Source: Nocardia mexicana NBRC 108244
GTDB taxonomy: Bacteria > Actinomycetota > Actinomycetes > Mycobacteriales > Mycobacteriaceae
Direction: 5' to 3'
NCBI RefSeq assembly: GCF_001613165.1
Contig: NZ_BDBV01000081.1
Location: forward strand, 1 to 64,000
DNA length: 64,000 bases
This document shows, one piece after another, positions 1 through 7,899 of the stretch; the stretch's first letter is position 1, and each line of letters begins with the position of its first letter. The translations under genes and the position numbers were made by a program. Under the pieces are notes generated by a model. The model did no database searches. It was not told the DNA's origin and saw only the letters and a program-made list of their open reading frames with translations.

Positions 1-133
1 GGCCGCGACGACGGGATCACCCCACAAGCCCGCAGCCGTAATTCGCTCGCGGACCGGCGCGCGAATCTTTACCGTTGATCTCGGCCGCAAGTCAAGGGGC
101 GCACCGGAATCTCCGGACCGCGTTCCCCGCGTC

Positions 134-210
134 GGTTGCGGCACGCCATTCAGGTTGGCGCGGACCTTATAAGTCTGCCGGGGTTCGATTCCCCTCCCAG
201 TGGTGCGACC
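134..210 (+). other. tRNA-like remnant, anticodon loop as in tRNA-Ile(UAU)
   Basis: A D-arm (CGCC 144-147 with GGCG 157-160 around an AGGTTGG-type loop), an anticodon arm (CGGAC 161-165 with GTCTG 173-177, loop CTTATAA) and a T-arm (GGGG 180-183, loop TTCGATT, CCCC 191-194) follow in tRNA order. The loop would give anticodon UAU. It is not a canonical tRNA: the variable loop is almost absent, and the best acceptor pairing (134-140 with 204-210, two wobbles) leaves nine extra bases after the T-stem. A decayed tRNA, perhaps phage-derived, is the likeliest reading. The rest of 1-339 shows no convincing gene. Confidence 0.3.
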
Positions 211-339
211 TGCCCGGTCGCATGCGGTGCCGCGGCTCTGCGGGCTCTCCGTCCGACGACGGAGGACGCCCCCGCCGCGCTGCCGTGACCGGGCAGGCCG
301 CATCCGCGCCGACGATCAACCGGGGGAAGGAGTTCCACG

Positions 340-987
340 ATGCACACCACCGTGATGGAGTGGCAGCGCACGCTGCTGTACCGCGACGGCACGCTCGACA
401 AGGTGCTCGAGCCGGGCCGGCACCGCTACGACCAGCGCCGGTGCACGCTGGTCCCGGTCGATATGCGACCGCGCCAGCTGCAGGTGACCGGCCAGGAACT
501 CCTCACCCGCGACGGCCTGTCGCTGCGGGCCAGCTTCGCCGCGCGCTGGGTGGTCGTCGACCCGGTCGCCTACACCACCGGCGCCCAGTACCCGGAGTCG
601 GTGCTGTACGCCGCCGTGCAGGAGGCCGCCCGCGACAAGGTCGCCGCGCACACCCTCGACGAGCTGATCGCCGACCGCGGCCTGCTCACGGGCGCCGAGG
701 AGGTGGCCGCCGCGGTCGCGGAGATCGGCATCGAGGTCTCGAACCTGCGCGCCCGCGACCTGATGCTGCCGGGCGAGCTGCGCAAGGCCGCCCTGGAGAC
801 GGTGCTGGCCAAGGAACGTGGCCGCGCCGACCTGGAGCGGGCCCGCGCCGAGGCGGCCGCCCTCCGCTCGCTGGCCAACACCGCCCGCCTGCTCGACGAG
901 CACCCGGCCCTGCTGCGCCTGCGCACCCTGCAGCTAGCGGCAACCCCGGGCACCCAGGTGATCCTGGACCCGCGCGACCGGGCGTGA
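340..987 (+). CDS. Slipin-like SPFH/band-7 domain protein
   Basis: A 215-residue protein of the SPFH (stomatin/prohibitin/flotillin/HflK) type. The opening EWQRTLLYRDGTLDKVLEPG, the central VTGQELLTRDGLSLRASF strand pattern and the NLRARDLMLPGELR segment before a charged Ala/Glu/Arg helix (about 150-180) are typical of slipins. Unlike classical slipins there is no N-terminal membrane hairpin, so it may be cytosolic or peripheral. Slipins usually act as membrane-microdomain scaffolds; no partner is visible here. The start is set by an AAGGAG ribosome-binding site just upstream. The gene stands alone and is followed by a strong hairpin. Confidence 0.75.
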   Translation: MHTTVMEWQRTLLYRDGTLDKVLEPGRHRYDQRRCTLVPVDMRPRQLQVTGQELLTRDGLSLRASFAARWVVVDPVAYTTGAQYPESVLYAAVQEAARDKVAAHTLDELIADRGLLTGAEEVAAAVAEIGIEVSNLRARDLMLPGELRKAALETVLAKERGRADLERARAEAAALRSLANTARLLDEHPALLRLRTLQLAATPGTQVILDPRDRA

Positions 988-992
988 GGTGC

Positions 993-1020
993 GCCCGGCG
1001 GCACTGGCGTGCCGCCGGGC
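993..1020 (+). terminator. Hairpin after the slipin-like gene
   Basis: A perfect 11-bp stem (993-1003 with 1010-1020, GCCCGGCGGCA) and a 6-nt loop start 5 nt after the stop codon. There is no T-tract, which is common in high-GC actinomycetes. Confidence 0.5.
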
Positions 1021-1276
1021 GACCGGGTGATTGAAATGCGTTCGAGCATGGGAGCCGGCGAGCCCGATCCTGGAATCAGACGGTCTTCAACCCCCTTCGT
1101 GCCCTTCGGTGAGATGTGGACCCGCCCCGAGTCGGCGCCGTACTCGATCAGAACGGTGGTGTCGAGGTTCCTGCGGTGGACTGCACTGGTTCGTGGGTCC
1201 TTTCCGGGTCGCTCTTGGTCAGATCGCGCGGCCGCGCGGAATACCTGGTTGCTCGCGGCCATTACTGTTGATCGTT
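1021..1276. other. Intergenic stretch without a convincing gene
   Basis: Open frames cross it on both strands, but none has a ribosome-binding site, family motif or sensible start. It should contain the smpB promoter; no clear -10/-35 pair was found. Confidence 0.4.
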
Positions 1277-1750
1277 ATGAAGGAGCAGGGGCGCAAGGTG
1301 ATCGCCACGAACCGCAAGGCGCGGCACAACTACTCGATCGTGGAGACCTACGAGGCCGGGGTCGCGCTGGTCGGTACCGAGGTCAAGAGCCTGCGCGAGG
1401 GCAAGGCGTCGCTGGTCGACGCCTTCGCCACCATCGACGACGGCGAGGTCTGGCTGCGCGGGCTGCACATCCCGGAATACGGGCACGGCAGCTGGACCAA
1501 CCACGCGCCGCGACGTAGCCGCAAACTGCTGCTGCACCGCCGCGAGATCGACAAGCTCGTCGGTAAGACGAAGGAGAGCTCGCTGACCCTGGTGCCGCTG
1601 TCGATGTACTTCGCCGACGGCAAGGTGAAGGTGGAACTGGCGCTGGCCAAGGGCAAGCAGGACTACGACAAGCGCCAGGACCTGGCCCGGCGCACCGCGG
1701 AGCGGGAGGTGACGCGCGAGCTCGGCAGGCGGATCAAGGGCATGCGGTGA
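1277..1750 (+). CDS. smpB: SsrA-binding protein SmpB
   Basis: A 157-residue SmpB, the usual length. It binds the tRNA-like part of tmRNA and brings it to stalled ribosomes for trans-translation. Diagnostic segments are the N-terminal RKARHNYSIVETYEAGVALVGTEVKSLR (quoted in part: NRKARHNYSI, GTEVKSLREGKASLVDAF), the HIPEYGHGSWTNHAPRRSRKLLLH core and the basic C-terminal KGKQDYDKRQDLARRTAERE tail that enters the mRNA channel. The ATG start gives the expected MKEQGRKVIA N-terminus; an in-frame TTG lies three codons upstream. Its RNA partner ssrA is 1 kb downstream, separated by an EamA-type transporter gene. Confidence 0.95.
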   Translation: MKEQGRKVIATNRKARHNYSIVETYEAGVALVGTEVKSLREGKASLVDAFATIDDGEVWLRGLHIPEYGHGSWTNHAPRRSRKLLLHRREIDKLVGKTKESSLTLVPLSMYFADGKVKVELALAKGKQDYDKRQDLARRTAEREVTRELGRRIKGMR

Positions 1751-1783
1751 CATGGGCCTGACTCGCATCGGGCGGGACACCGA

Positions 1784-2647
1784 TTGACGTCGGTCCTGCT
1801 GGCGTTGCTCGCTGCCCTCGGCTACGGGGTCAGCGACTTCGTCGGAGGGGTGGCCTCGCGCCGGGTCGCCGCCCTGCGCATCGTCGTCGTGTCCTATCCG
1901 CTGTCGGTGTTGCTGGTGCTGGGGCTGGCGCCGTTCGTCGGCGGGAACGTCGACACGGTGTCGATGGCGTGGGGCGCCGCCTCCGGGGTGGCCGCCGGAC
2001 TGGCCGTGTGGTGGTTCTACGCCGCACTCGCGCAGGGGCCGATGGCGGTGGTCTCGCCGGTGACCGCGGTGCTGGTGGCCGGGATTCCGGTGCTTGTCGG
2101 GCTGGCCGGTGGCGAGCATCCCAGCCCGCCCGCGCTGGTCGGGATCGGCTGTGCGCTGGTGGCGGTCGTGCTGGTCAGCCGGGAATCCCCGGACAAGGTG
2201 ACCGAGGAGATCACCGGCGGCCGCGCGCTGCGCTTCACCCGGCACGTGGCGCTGCTGACCGTCGGATCCGGTGTGGCGTTCGGGCTGACGTTCACGTTCC
2301 TGCACGAGACCGGTTCCGCCGCCGGGCTCTGGCCGCTGGTGGCCTCGCGGCTCGCGGCGACGCTCGTCGTATGGACGGCGGCCCTGGTCACCGGCCAGTT
2401 CCGGGCACCACACGGCGAACCGCTGCGGCTGGCCTGCTACGTCAGCGTGCTGGATGTGATCGCCAACGTCGCCATGCTGTACGCCTTCCACGGCTCGCTG
2501 CTGTCGCTGGTGAGCGTGATCGGCTCGCTGTATCCGGCGGCAACGGTGCTGCTGGCGATGGTGCTGCTGGGAGAGCGGGTGGGACCGCTGCAGCAGATCG
2601 GGATGGCATTGGCGCTGGGCTCGGTGGCGTTGATCGCCGTGGCCTGA
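1784..2647 (+). CDS. EamA/DMT-superfamily transporter
   Basis: A 287-residue integral membrane protein with about ten hydrophobic segments in two repeats, the layout of EamA drug/metabolite transporters. The opening LLAALGYGVSDFVGGVASRR and the late SLYPAATVLLAMVLLGERV segment (about 245-263) match the family's two EamA repeats. The substrate cannot be told; metabolite export is the usual role. The likely start is TTG, 33 nt after the smpB stop, so it may share that transcript. It separates smpB from ssrA. No unusual composition. Confidence 0.8.
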   Translation: MTSVLLALLAALGYGVSDFVGGVASRRVAALRIVVVSYPLSVLLVLGLAPFVGGNVDTVSMAWGAASGVAAGLAVWWFYAALAQGPMAVVSPVTAVLVAGIPVLVGLAGGEHPSPPALVGIGCALVAVVLVSRESPDKVTEEITGGRALRFTRHVALLTVGSGVAFGLTFTFLHETGSAAGLWPLVASRLAATLVVWTAALVTGQFRAPHGEPLRLACYVSVLDVIANVAMLYAFHGSLLSLVSVIGSLYPAATVLLAMVLLGERVGPLQQIGMALALGSVALIAVA

Positions 2648-2727
2648 ATGCCGGTGCGCCGGAAAGAGTGTCGAGCGCGGGCGGCGCGCTGGTGCGGGTG
2701 GGGTGGGAATGAACGGGTGGGGGAGGG

Positions 2728-2736
2728 TGTTATTAT
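2728..2736 (+). promoter_or_regulatory. Extended -10 promoter element for ssrA
   Basis: TGTTATTAT is an extended -10 (TGn plus TATTAT at 2731-2736), placing transcription start about 35-40 nt before the mature tmRNA. No good -35 box at 17-nt spacing. Confidence 0.35.
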
Positions 2737-2780
2737 GGACAGCCCGGCCGCCAGCCGGGGTCATCTGGATCGATGAGTAC

Positions 2781-3148
2781 GGGGCTGAACGGTTTCGACT
2801 GCGTACGTCGATTCAGGGGAAGCGTGTCGGTGCAGGCAGGAGACCACCGTAAGCGTCGCTGTAACCAAATAAGCGCCGAGTCTAATCAGCGCGACTACGC
2901 TCTCGCTGCCTAAGCAGTAGAGCGTGTCTGTCAGCCCGGGTTCGCCCTCGACCCGGTCCCTGGCATCAGCTAGAGGGCTTTACCGTCCGCCTCGGTCGCG
3001 GAGTCGGACGGGACATCGAACAGCGACTGGGATCGTCATCTCGGCTTGTTCGCGTGACCGGGAGATCCGAGCAGAGGCACAGCGAACTGCACACGGAGAA
3101 GCCCTGAAGAAGCGGCGGAGGACCCGGGTTCGATTCCCGGCAGCTCCA
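2781..3148 (+). ncRNA. ssrA: tmRNA (ssrA)
   Basis: Transfer-messenger RNA, about 368 nt. The 5' end GGGGCTGAACGGTTTCGAC and the 3' T-arm and acceptor (GGGTTCGATTCCCGG, CAGCTCC plus discriminator A) are the conserved halves of the alanine tRNA-like domain; GGGGCTG pairs with CAGCTCC. CCA is not encoded. The resume codon is GCC at 2875 after ACCAAATAAGC, and the tag reads AESNQRDYALAA up to TAA at 2911-2913. With the alanine carried by tmRNA the added tag is AAESNQRDYALAA, close to the mycobacterial AADSHQRDYALAA. It works with SmpB (1277-1750) to rescue stalled ribosomes and mark the product for proteolysis. Confidence 0.97.
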
Positions 3149-3152
3149 CTGA

Positions 3153-3181
3153 GAAGGCCCGGTCCCCAGGACCGGGCCTTC
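3153..3181 (+). terminator. Hairpin terminator of ssrA
   Basis: A 13-bp perfect stem (3153-3165 with 3169-3181) and 3-nt loop right after the tmRNA. The core GGCCCGGTCC/GGACCGGGCC recurs at 18336 and 19943. Confidence 0.8.
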
Positions 3182-3217
3182 GTCGTTGGTTGGACAGCGA
3201 AACAGTCCGAATATCGG

Positions 3218-3691
3218 TCAGGCGGTGAGGCCGGGCAGCGGTGGTAGAGCGGGCAATTGGGGGACACCGCTGCCGCTCGGGGGGAGGAGCGGGATGCCCG
3301 GGCCCCGATTGTCGTAGTCGTCGTAATCGTTGTCGTAGTCGTGATAGTGACGGTGTTCTTCGTCGTGGTAGTGGTAGTGGTTTTCCTCGTGGGGGCGGTG
3401 GCGGTCGCGATCCGGTCGCCTGGGCGGTTTCGGCCGGTGCTGATCGAAGTCCGGTAGCCCGGGGAAGAGGGAGTCGGGTTTCTTCGGTTTCGAGGTCCCC
3501 GGGTTGGACCGTTCGGGGTGATTCTTGCGATCCGGCTTGGGGCGGCGATCGGCGGCATCGATACCGTCGGCCGGTTCGAGGACGGCCGGGGTGGCGGATG
3601 CCGGGGCGTCGAATGCTGTCAGCGGCAGGAGGGCCAGTGCGGATGCGACGACGGTACGCGTCAGTGTTCGCGGGGCGACACGTCGGTTCAT
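3218..3691 (-). CDS. Small secreted protein with a His/Asp/Tyr-rich tract
   Basis: A 157-residue protein of no family I recognise. Residues 1-33 form a signal peptide (basic start, LTRTVVASALALLPLTAF core, ASA-type cleavage). Then comes a Pro/Lys/Asp-rich stretch (40-97), a tract at about 98-128 made almost only of His, Tyr, Asp and Glu (for example HYHYHDEEHRHYHDYD), and a Pro/Leu/Gly-rich tail. Such a tract could chelate metal ions or be pH-responsive; that is inference from composition. The start is chosen because a GAGGA ribosome-binding site precedes it and the signal peptide begins there, although the frame stays open upstream. A -10 box lies at 3770-3775. Another small secreted gene lies next upstream on the same strand. 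Confidence 0.7.
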   Translation of the reverse strand: MNRRVAPRTLTRTVVASALALLPLTAFDAPASATPAVLEPADGIDAADRRPKPDRKNHPERSNPGTSKPKKPDSLFPGLPDFDQHRPKPPRRPDRDRHRPHEENHYHYHDEEHRHYHDYDNDYDDYDNRGPGIPLLPPSGSGVPQLPALPPLPGLTA

Positions 3692-3769
3692 TCGGTTCCT
3701 CACTCGGGTATGGCATCGGGCGAAGGTCCGAGATCGGCACGCCCGATTTATATCGCCAGACACCGTACC

Positions 3770-3775
3770 ATTATA
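3770..3775 (-). promoter_or_regulatory. Consensus -10 box for the His-rich secreted gene
   Basis: The complement reads TATAAT, unusually AT-rich for this region. It sits in a short inverted repeat (GTACC 3765-3769 and GGTAC 3780-3784), so a regulator may bind there. Confidence 0.45.
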
Positions 3776-3889
3776 TAACGGTACATAGAGTGTGGGTGTA
3801 TCTTCGATCGGAGACATGCCACGGCCGGTGTTGTTGCGACCGGTTCGGTTCCGCTTCGTCGAGGACCGAGCTTTCGTCGTACGGCCGGG

Positions 3890-4165
3890 TTACTTGCCTG
3901 CGGACAGCGAGGGGTAGGGGTCGGAGCCGGGGAGGCAGGCGCCGGGGACGCCCTCGTGGCACGGGTGGGTGGAGAAGGTGATGAGGGCGGGGAGGAGGGT
4001 GCCGCCGGAGCCGGTGGCGCCGGTGTCGATCGGCATTGCCGCGGCATCGCTCGGTTGGGCCGCTTCCAAGGGGATACCCGCGTGGGCGAACGCGGAGCCC
4101 GTCGCGGCGGTGAGGGCGGCGGCGCAGGCCAGGGTGGCCATCGCGGAACGAACAGTGGACTTCAT
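3890..4165 (-). CDS. Small secreted protein, unknown function
   Basis: A 91-residue protein with a signal peptide (MKSTVRSAMATLACAAALTA, cleavage near AFA-HAG at about 27-28). The short mature part is rich in Ala, Gly and Pro and has two cysteines (HPCHEGVPGACLPG, about 69 and 77) that could form one disulfide. The family is not recognised. The start is supported by an AGAGGAG ribosome-binding site about 10 nt upstream and by the signal peptide; longer open frames upstream lack either. It lies near the His-rich secreted gene on the same strand, but the 198-nt gap and separate -10 box suggest separate transcription. Confidence 0.7.
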   Translation of the reverse strand: MKSTVRSAMATLACAAALTAATGSAFAHAGIPLEAAQPSDAAAMPIDTGATGSGGTLLPALITFSTHPCHEGVPGACLPGSDPYPSLSAGK

Positions 4166-4338
4166 CTGAGTCTTCACTCCTCTGCAGGGCTGCGAAGGTC
4201 CGGAGTCGCGAATCCCCAACTCGCTCCGAACGATTCGGTGTCGAACGAATACTGTCGGGTGCGGCGAAGGATGGCGAGCCCATAGTTTCGGGGGAACCGG
4301 ACTGCTTGGTCCGCCGGGGTCGAACCCGTCCCGGAGGT

Positions 4339-5007
4339 CTACCCGCGGATCGGGGCCTCCGGGGCGAAGACGTAGCGCCGGAACCACAGTGGGAGCTGGC
4401 GTTGCAGGGTGCGGTCGCCGTGGACGTGTACTTCCGGGTGGCGTAGGAGCCGGCCCCAGGAGAGGTCGCCGAGCCACCAGCGTGTCAGGGCCATGGTCGG
4501 TGCGGTCAGCCACAGGTCGACGGGGGCTCCGGTGTCGTCTCGGCAGAGGTCGACGCCGGTGCGGGACAGGTGTAGCCAGAAATTGCGGTCGTGCTCCGCG
4601 CGATCGGTGAATTCGATCGCGAGCACGACGATGCGTTCGGGCAGGGCCGCGGTGTCGACGCGGCGGCGGATGTCCCAGGTCAACGCGGCGGTATCGAGAT
4701 CGTCTTCGGACAGGGACGCGCGGTCGGCGACGGCGGCCCACAGCGCCAGCTCCCGCATCACCGGGAACAGCGCGGCGCCGGATTCGGTGAGCCGGTATTC
4801 GCCGTCGGCGGACTCGACGATCCCGGCGGCGCGCAGACCGCGCAGGCGCGCCGACAGTGTCGCGCGGGGGATGCGCGGTATGCCGCGGCGGATGTCGGTG
4901 AAGGTGCTCGCGCCGAGCAGCAGTTCCCGGACCACGAGCAGAGTCCAGCGCTCGCCCAGTACCTGCAGTGCCCGCGCCACCGCGCAGAACTGGCCGTATC
5001 CGCTCAT
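4339..5007 (-). CDS. HxlR-family winged-helix regulator with C-terminal ligand-like domain
   Basis: A 222-residue regulator. Residues 5-95 are a HxlR-type winged helix: FCAVARALQVLGERWTLLVV, RELLLGASTFTDIRRGIPRI and LSARLRGLRAAGIVES are standard family segments. The C-terminal half (about 115-215) resembles the SCP2-like domain found behind HxlR in actinomycetes and may bind a small hydrophobic ligand. It is transcribed divergently from the PLP-dependent gene at 5116; a near-palindrome in the 108-nt gap could be its operator, so control of itself and that enzyme is the simplest hypothesis. Confidence 0.85.
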   Translation of the reverse strand: MSGYGQFCAVARALQVLGERWTLLVVRELLLGASTFTDIRRGIPRIPRATLSARLRGLRAAGIVESADGEYRLTESGAALFPVMRELALWAAVADRASLSEDDLDTAALTWDIRRRVDTAALPERIVVLAIEFTDRAEHDRNFWLHLSRTGVDLCRDDTGAPVDLWLTAPTMALTRWWLGDLSWGRLLRHPEVHVHGDRTLQRQLPLWFRRYVFAPEAPIRG

Positions 5008-5042
5008 GGGCCGATGGTAGGCGGGGACGGGGTTCCCGATTG

Positions 5043-5057
5043 GTTCAAATTTCGAAC
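5043..5057. promoter_or_regulatory. Near-palindrome between HxlR and PLP-enzyme genes
   Basis: GTTCAAATTTCGAAC has perfect outer arms (GTTC/GAAC) and an AT-rich centre, in the divergent promoter region 36 nt from the HxlR start. It has the size and symmetry of a dimeric winged-helix operator. Confidence 0.4.
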
Positions 5058-5115
5058 TGGACCCGGCCCGGTCGCGGGCCGAGCATCGAGAAACCGAGAC
5101 ACGAAAGGGGACAAC

Positions 5116-6039
5116 ATGGATGGGGTGCGCCCGGACATCCTGGCCTGCATCGGCAACACCTCATTGGTGGCCCTGCGAAATATACTGCCGGAGAACGGTT
5201 CCCGTGTCCTGCTCAAGATGGAGAGCGAGAACCCCACCGGCAGCATGAAAGATCGGATGGCCCTTGCCATGATCCGGGCCGCGGAGGCCGACGGCCGACT
5301 CGAGCCGGGCGGCTCCGTCGTCGAATACACGGGCGGTAGCACCGGCGTATCGCTGGCGCTGATCTGTGCGGTGCAGGGGTACCGGCTCGATATCGTCACC
5401 TCGGATGCCTTCGCCCGGGACAAGCTCGAGCACATGCGCCGTCTCGGCGCCACGCTGCACATCGTGCCCAGCGATGCCGGACGCATGACCGAGCGGCTGA
5501 CCCGCGACATGGTCGAGGCCACCCGCCTCATCGCGGCGCGGACCGGCGGCGTCTGGATCGATCAGTTGAACAACAGCGACCAGATCCAGGGCTATGGCAC
5601 GCTGGGCGAAGAGATCTGGACACAGGCTGGAGGGCGGATCGACGGCTTCGTGCAGAGCGTCGGGACCGCCGGATGCCTCCGCGGTGTCGCGGCGGTACTC
5701 CGAGACCGCAGCCCCGGCGTCGAGATCGTTGCGGTGGAACCCGCCGAATCCCCGGTGCTGTCCGGCGGGCGGACCGGTGCGCACCGGATCGACGGAATCG
5801 GCGCGGGATTCGTGGTACCGCTGTGGCACAACGGCATTGCCGATCAGATCGATCACGTCTCCACGGACGAGGCCCGGGCCATGGTCGAGCGGCTGGCCCG
5901 AGAGGAAGGGCTGTTCGCTGGGACGTCCACGGGAGCCAATGTCATTGCCGCCCTTCGTCTTGCCGAACGACTGGGGCCCCGCGCGACCGTCGTCACTGTC
6001 CTGTGCGATACCGGCATGAAGTACCTCAGCAGGCCGTGA
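5116..6039 (+). CDS. Cysteine-synthase-family PLP-dependent enzyme
   Basis: A 307-residue fold-type II pyridoxal-phosphate enzyme of the cysteine synthase/cystathionine beta-synthase family. The PLP lysine is in NPTGSMKDRMA (about residue 46), the substrate-loop motif is EYTGGSTGVSLA (about 75-86) and the phosphate-binding glycines are in QSVGTAGCLRG (about 180-190). The reaction is beta-replacement on an activated serine, but the donor and thiol cannot be told. There is no CysE or other sulfur gene nearby, so a dedicated or secondary role is possible. ATG follows AAGGGG. Divergent from the HxlR regulator. Confidence 0.85.
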   Translation: MDGVRPDILACIGNTSLVALRNILPENGSRVLLKMESENPTGSMKDRMALAMIRAAEADGRLEPGGSVVEYTGGSTGVSLALICAVQGYRLDIVTSDAFARDKLEHMRRLGATLHIVPSDAGRMTERLTRDMVEATRLIAARTGGVWIDQLNNSDQIQGYGTLGEEIWTQAGGRIDGFVQSVGTAGCLRGVAAVLRDRSPGVEIVAVEPAESPVLSGGRTGAHRIDGIGAGFVVPLWHNGIADQIDHVSTDEARAMVERLAREEGLFAGTSTGANVIAALRLAERLGPRATVVTVLCDTGMKYLSRP

Positions 6040-6076
6040 ACACCGGGCCCCGTTGATTTCTCGGGCGCTGCGGGAG

Positions 6077-6721
6077 TCAGGTGGTGACGGTGGTGAGGCG
6101 TAGGTGGTGTTCGATGTCGGCGGGGGTGCCGGTGTAGTGGAGGGTGCGCAGGCCCAGGTGGGCGGCGGCTCGGCAGTTGTCGGCGCGGTCGTCGACGAAC
6201 AGGACACGGCCGGGATCGCGAACTCCGGTGGCGGCGAGTGCGTTTCGGTACGTGTCGAGGTGGGGTTTGTTCATGCCCAGCCGGGCCGAGTAGAGGGCGT
6301 CGGTCATCAGGGGGCGCCAGTCGGAGGCGTCGAGGGCATCGCTGACCGGATGGGGTGCGTTGGACAGCAACACCATCGGGAGATCGGCTCGACGGGCCCG
6401 GTGCAGGAGTGCGACGACGCGGTCGTCGGTGCGGGTCCACAGCGTGGTGTCCACGGCGCGCAGCCGGGTGAGCAGTTCGGGGGTCGGGCGGCGGCCGAGT
6501 ACCTCGGTCCAGAAGTCCGCGTCGCCGGACTCGCCGGAATCGTAGGATTCGCGGGCGCTCCAGAACGCGGTCTGGAAGCGCTCGAGCCGATGCGGATGCC
6601 ATCGGGCGAGGTCGGCGAGCCCGATCCACTGTGGAAGGGTGGGCTGCAGCCCGATGACGCCGTTGTAGTCGAAAATGACCGCGTCGAGTTCCGCGGGCTG
6701 GTGCGAGAGTGCGATTACCAC
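6077..6721 (-). CDS. HAD-superfamily hydrolase (subfamily IA type)
   Basis: A 214-residue HAD phosphatase-like protein. Motif I is VIFDYNGVIG (Asp18); motif II is LLSNAP; motif III lysine is in GMNKPHLDTY; motif IV is VLFVDDRADN. In motif I the second acidic residue, normally the general acid two positions after the nucleophile, is Asn (DxN instead of DxD), which may lower phosphatase activity or reflect a different substrate. It starts with GTG inside the last codons of the MFS gene (7-nt overlap), so the two are translationally coupled. The substrate is unknown. Confidence 0.8.
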   Translation of the reverse strand: MVIALSHQPAELDAVIFDYNGVIGLQPTLPQWIGLADLARWHPHRLERFQTAFWSARESYDSGESGDADFWTEVLGRRPTPELLTRLRAVDTTLWTRTDDRVVALLHRARRADLPMVLLSNAPHPVSDALDASDWRPLMTDALYSARLGMNKPHLDTYRNALAATGVRDPGRVLFVDDRADNCRAAAHLGLRTLHYTGTPADIEHHLRLTTVTT

Positions 6722-7899
6722 CGGTTCTCCAGTGCTCGAGAGGACAGGACGGCCACGCCCGCGGCGAGCAGGGCGGGCAGCATGAGGGCGACGGGCAGGG
6801 TCGTCACCGAGGCGACGGCGCCGATGAGCGCCGGGCCGGCGAGCAGACCGAGGTAGCCGGTCACGGCGACGGCGGCGACCGCGCGCGGACCACCCGCACC
6901 GGCCGCGCTGAACAGGGACGGAATCGTGACCGACAGGCCGAGGCCGAATACGGCCCAGCCGGTCAGCGCGAACGGCACATCGCCCGCCGACAGGCCCGCG
7001 AAAAGCCCGGCCGCGGCCGCAATCGCGCCTGTCCGAACGACTTTCGGCGCTCCGAAGCGTGCGATGAGCCGATCGCCGACGAGGCGGCCACCCGCCATAG
7101 CGGCGCTGTAGGCGGCGTAGGCCGCGGCGGCCGTCGCGACAGATGCGTGTAGTCCGGTGAGATGGACCGCGGCCCAATCGGCGGCGGCGCCCTCGCCGAG
7201 CAGGCATGCCGCAGCCAGCAAGCCCAACAGCCATACCCGAAATCGGGTGAGCCTCGGAACATGGCCTAGCGCAACCGTTTCCACCGGACCGACATCCCCG
7301 ATCGACCCGACACAGCGGGTAGCCGGTGCCGCGGCGACCGCGGCCACGATCACCACTGCCGCGGTCACACCGAAAACAAAAGTGTGCGAGATATCCGCGG
7401 CGACAGCGGCAATCACCGCCCCACCCAGCGCGCCGAGACTGTAGGCCGCGTGCAGGCCGGACATGATCGGGCGGCCGTAGGCATCCTGGCACCGAACCGC
7501 CGCGGCGTTCAACCCGACGTCCAGCACGCCGTGCGCGGCACCGAACAGCAGCGCCGCGGCGGCGAGCGCGATCGGCATCCGGCAGGTACCGAGCAGCGCG
7601 AGGCTGGCGGCGAGGCTGACCGCGCCGCTGGTCAACAGGTGGGGAAACCGAGTGGGTTCGGCGAGCCGGCCACCCGCGTGGAGACCGGCGACCATGCCGA
7701 CGGCGGCGGCGAGCAGAACCGCGGCGAGGCCCGCGGTGTCCAACCCGGCGGACTGCTGGACCGCCGGAATCCGGGTTCCCCAGACGGCCATCACGACGCC
7801 GAGTCCGGCGAAGTAGCCCGTCAGCAAACTGCGGCTCCGCACGACGGCGTCGGGTAGATTGCGCGCGCGTTCGGAGGGCGGCGCGATGGTGCGTGTCAT
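6715..7899 (-). CDS. MFS transporter
   Basis: A 394-residue major facilitator with about twelve hydrophobic segments. It begins MTRTIAPPSERARNL and enters the first helix at SLLTGYFAGLGVVMAVWGTR; the VWGTRIPAVQQSAGLDTAGL stretch resembles FucP/YbjJ-like MFS proteins. The ATG has a GGAG site 6 nt upstream; in-frame sequence further upstream lacks one. It overlaps the HAD gene by 7 nt and forms a two-gene operon with it. The substrate is not predictable; pairing with a phosphatase-like enzyme hints at a sugar or phosphorylated metabolite. Confidence 0.8.
   Translation of the reverse strand: MTRTIAPPSERARNLPDAVVRSRSLLTGYFAGLGVVMAVWGTRIPAVQQSAGLDTAGLAAVLLAAAVGMVAGLHAGGRLAEPTRFPHLLTSGAVSLAASLALLGTCRMPIALAAAALLFGAAHGVLDVGLNAAAVRCQDAYGRPIMSGLHAAYSLGALGGAVIAAVAADISHTFVFGVTAAVVIVAAVAAAPATRCVGSIGDVGPVETVALGHVPRLTRFRVWLLGLLAAACLLGEGAAADWAAVHLTGLHASVATAAAAYAAYSAAMAGGRLVGDRLIARFGAPKVVRTGAIAAAAGLFAGLSAGDVPFALTGWAVFGLGLSVTIPSLFSAAGAGGPRAVAAVAVTGYLGLLAGPALIGAVASVTTLPVALMLPALLAAGVAVLSSRALENRW

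Noticed and set aside
1262..2764. 500-codon antisense frame over smpB and the EamA gene
   Set aside because: No motif; both sense genes are certain.
3257..3457. A Val-rich plus-strand frame that looks like membrane helices
   Set aside because: It is the antisense of the His/Asp/Tyr tract; poly-Val comes from GTC/GTA complement of Asp and Tyr codons.
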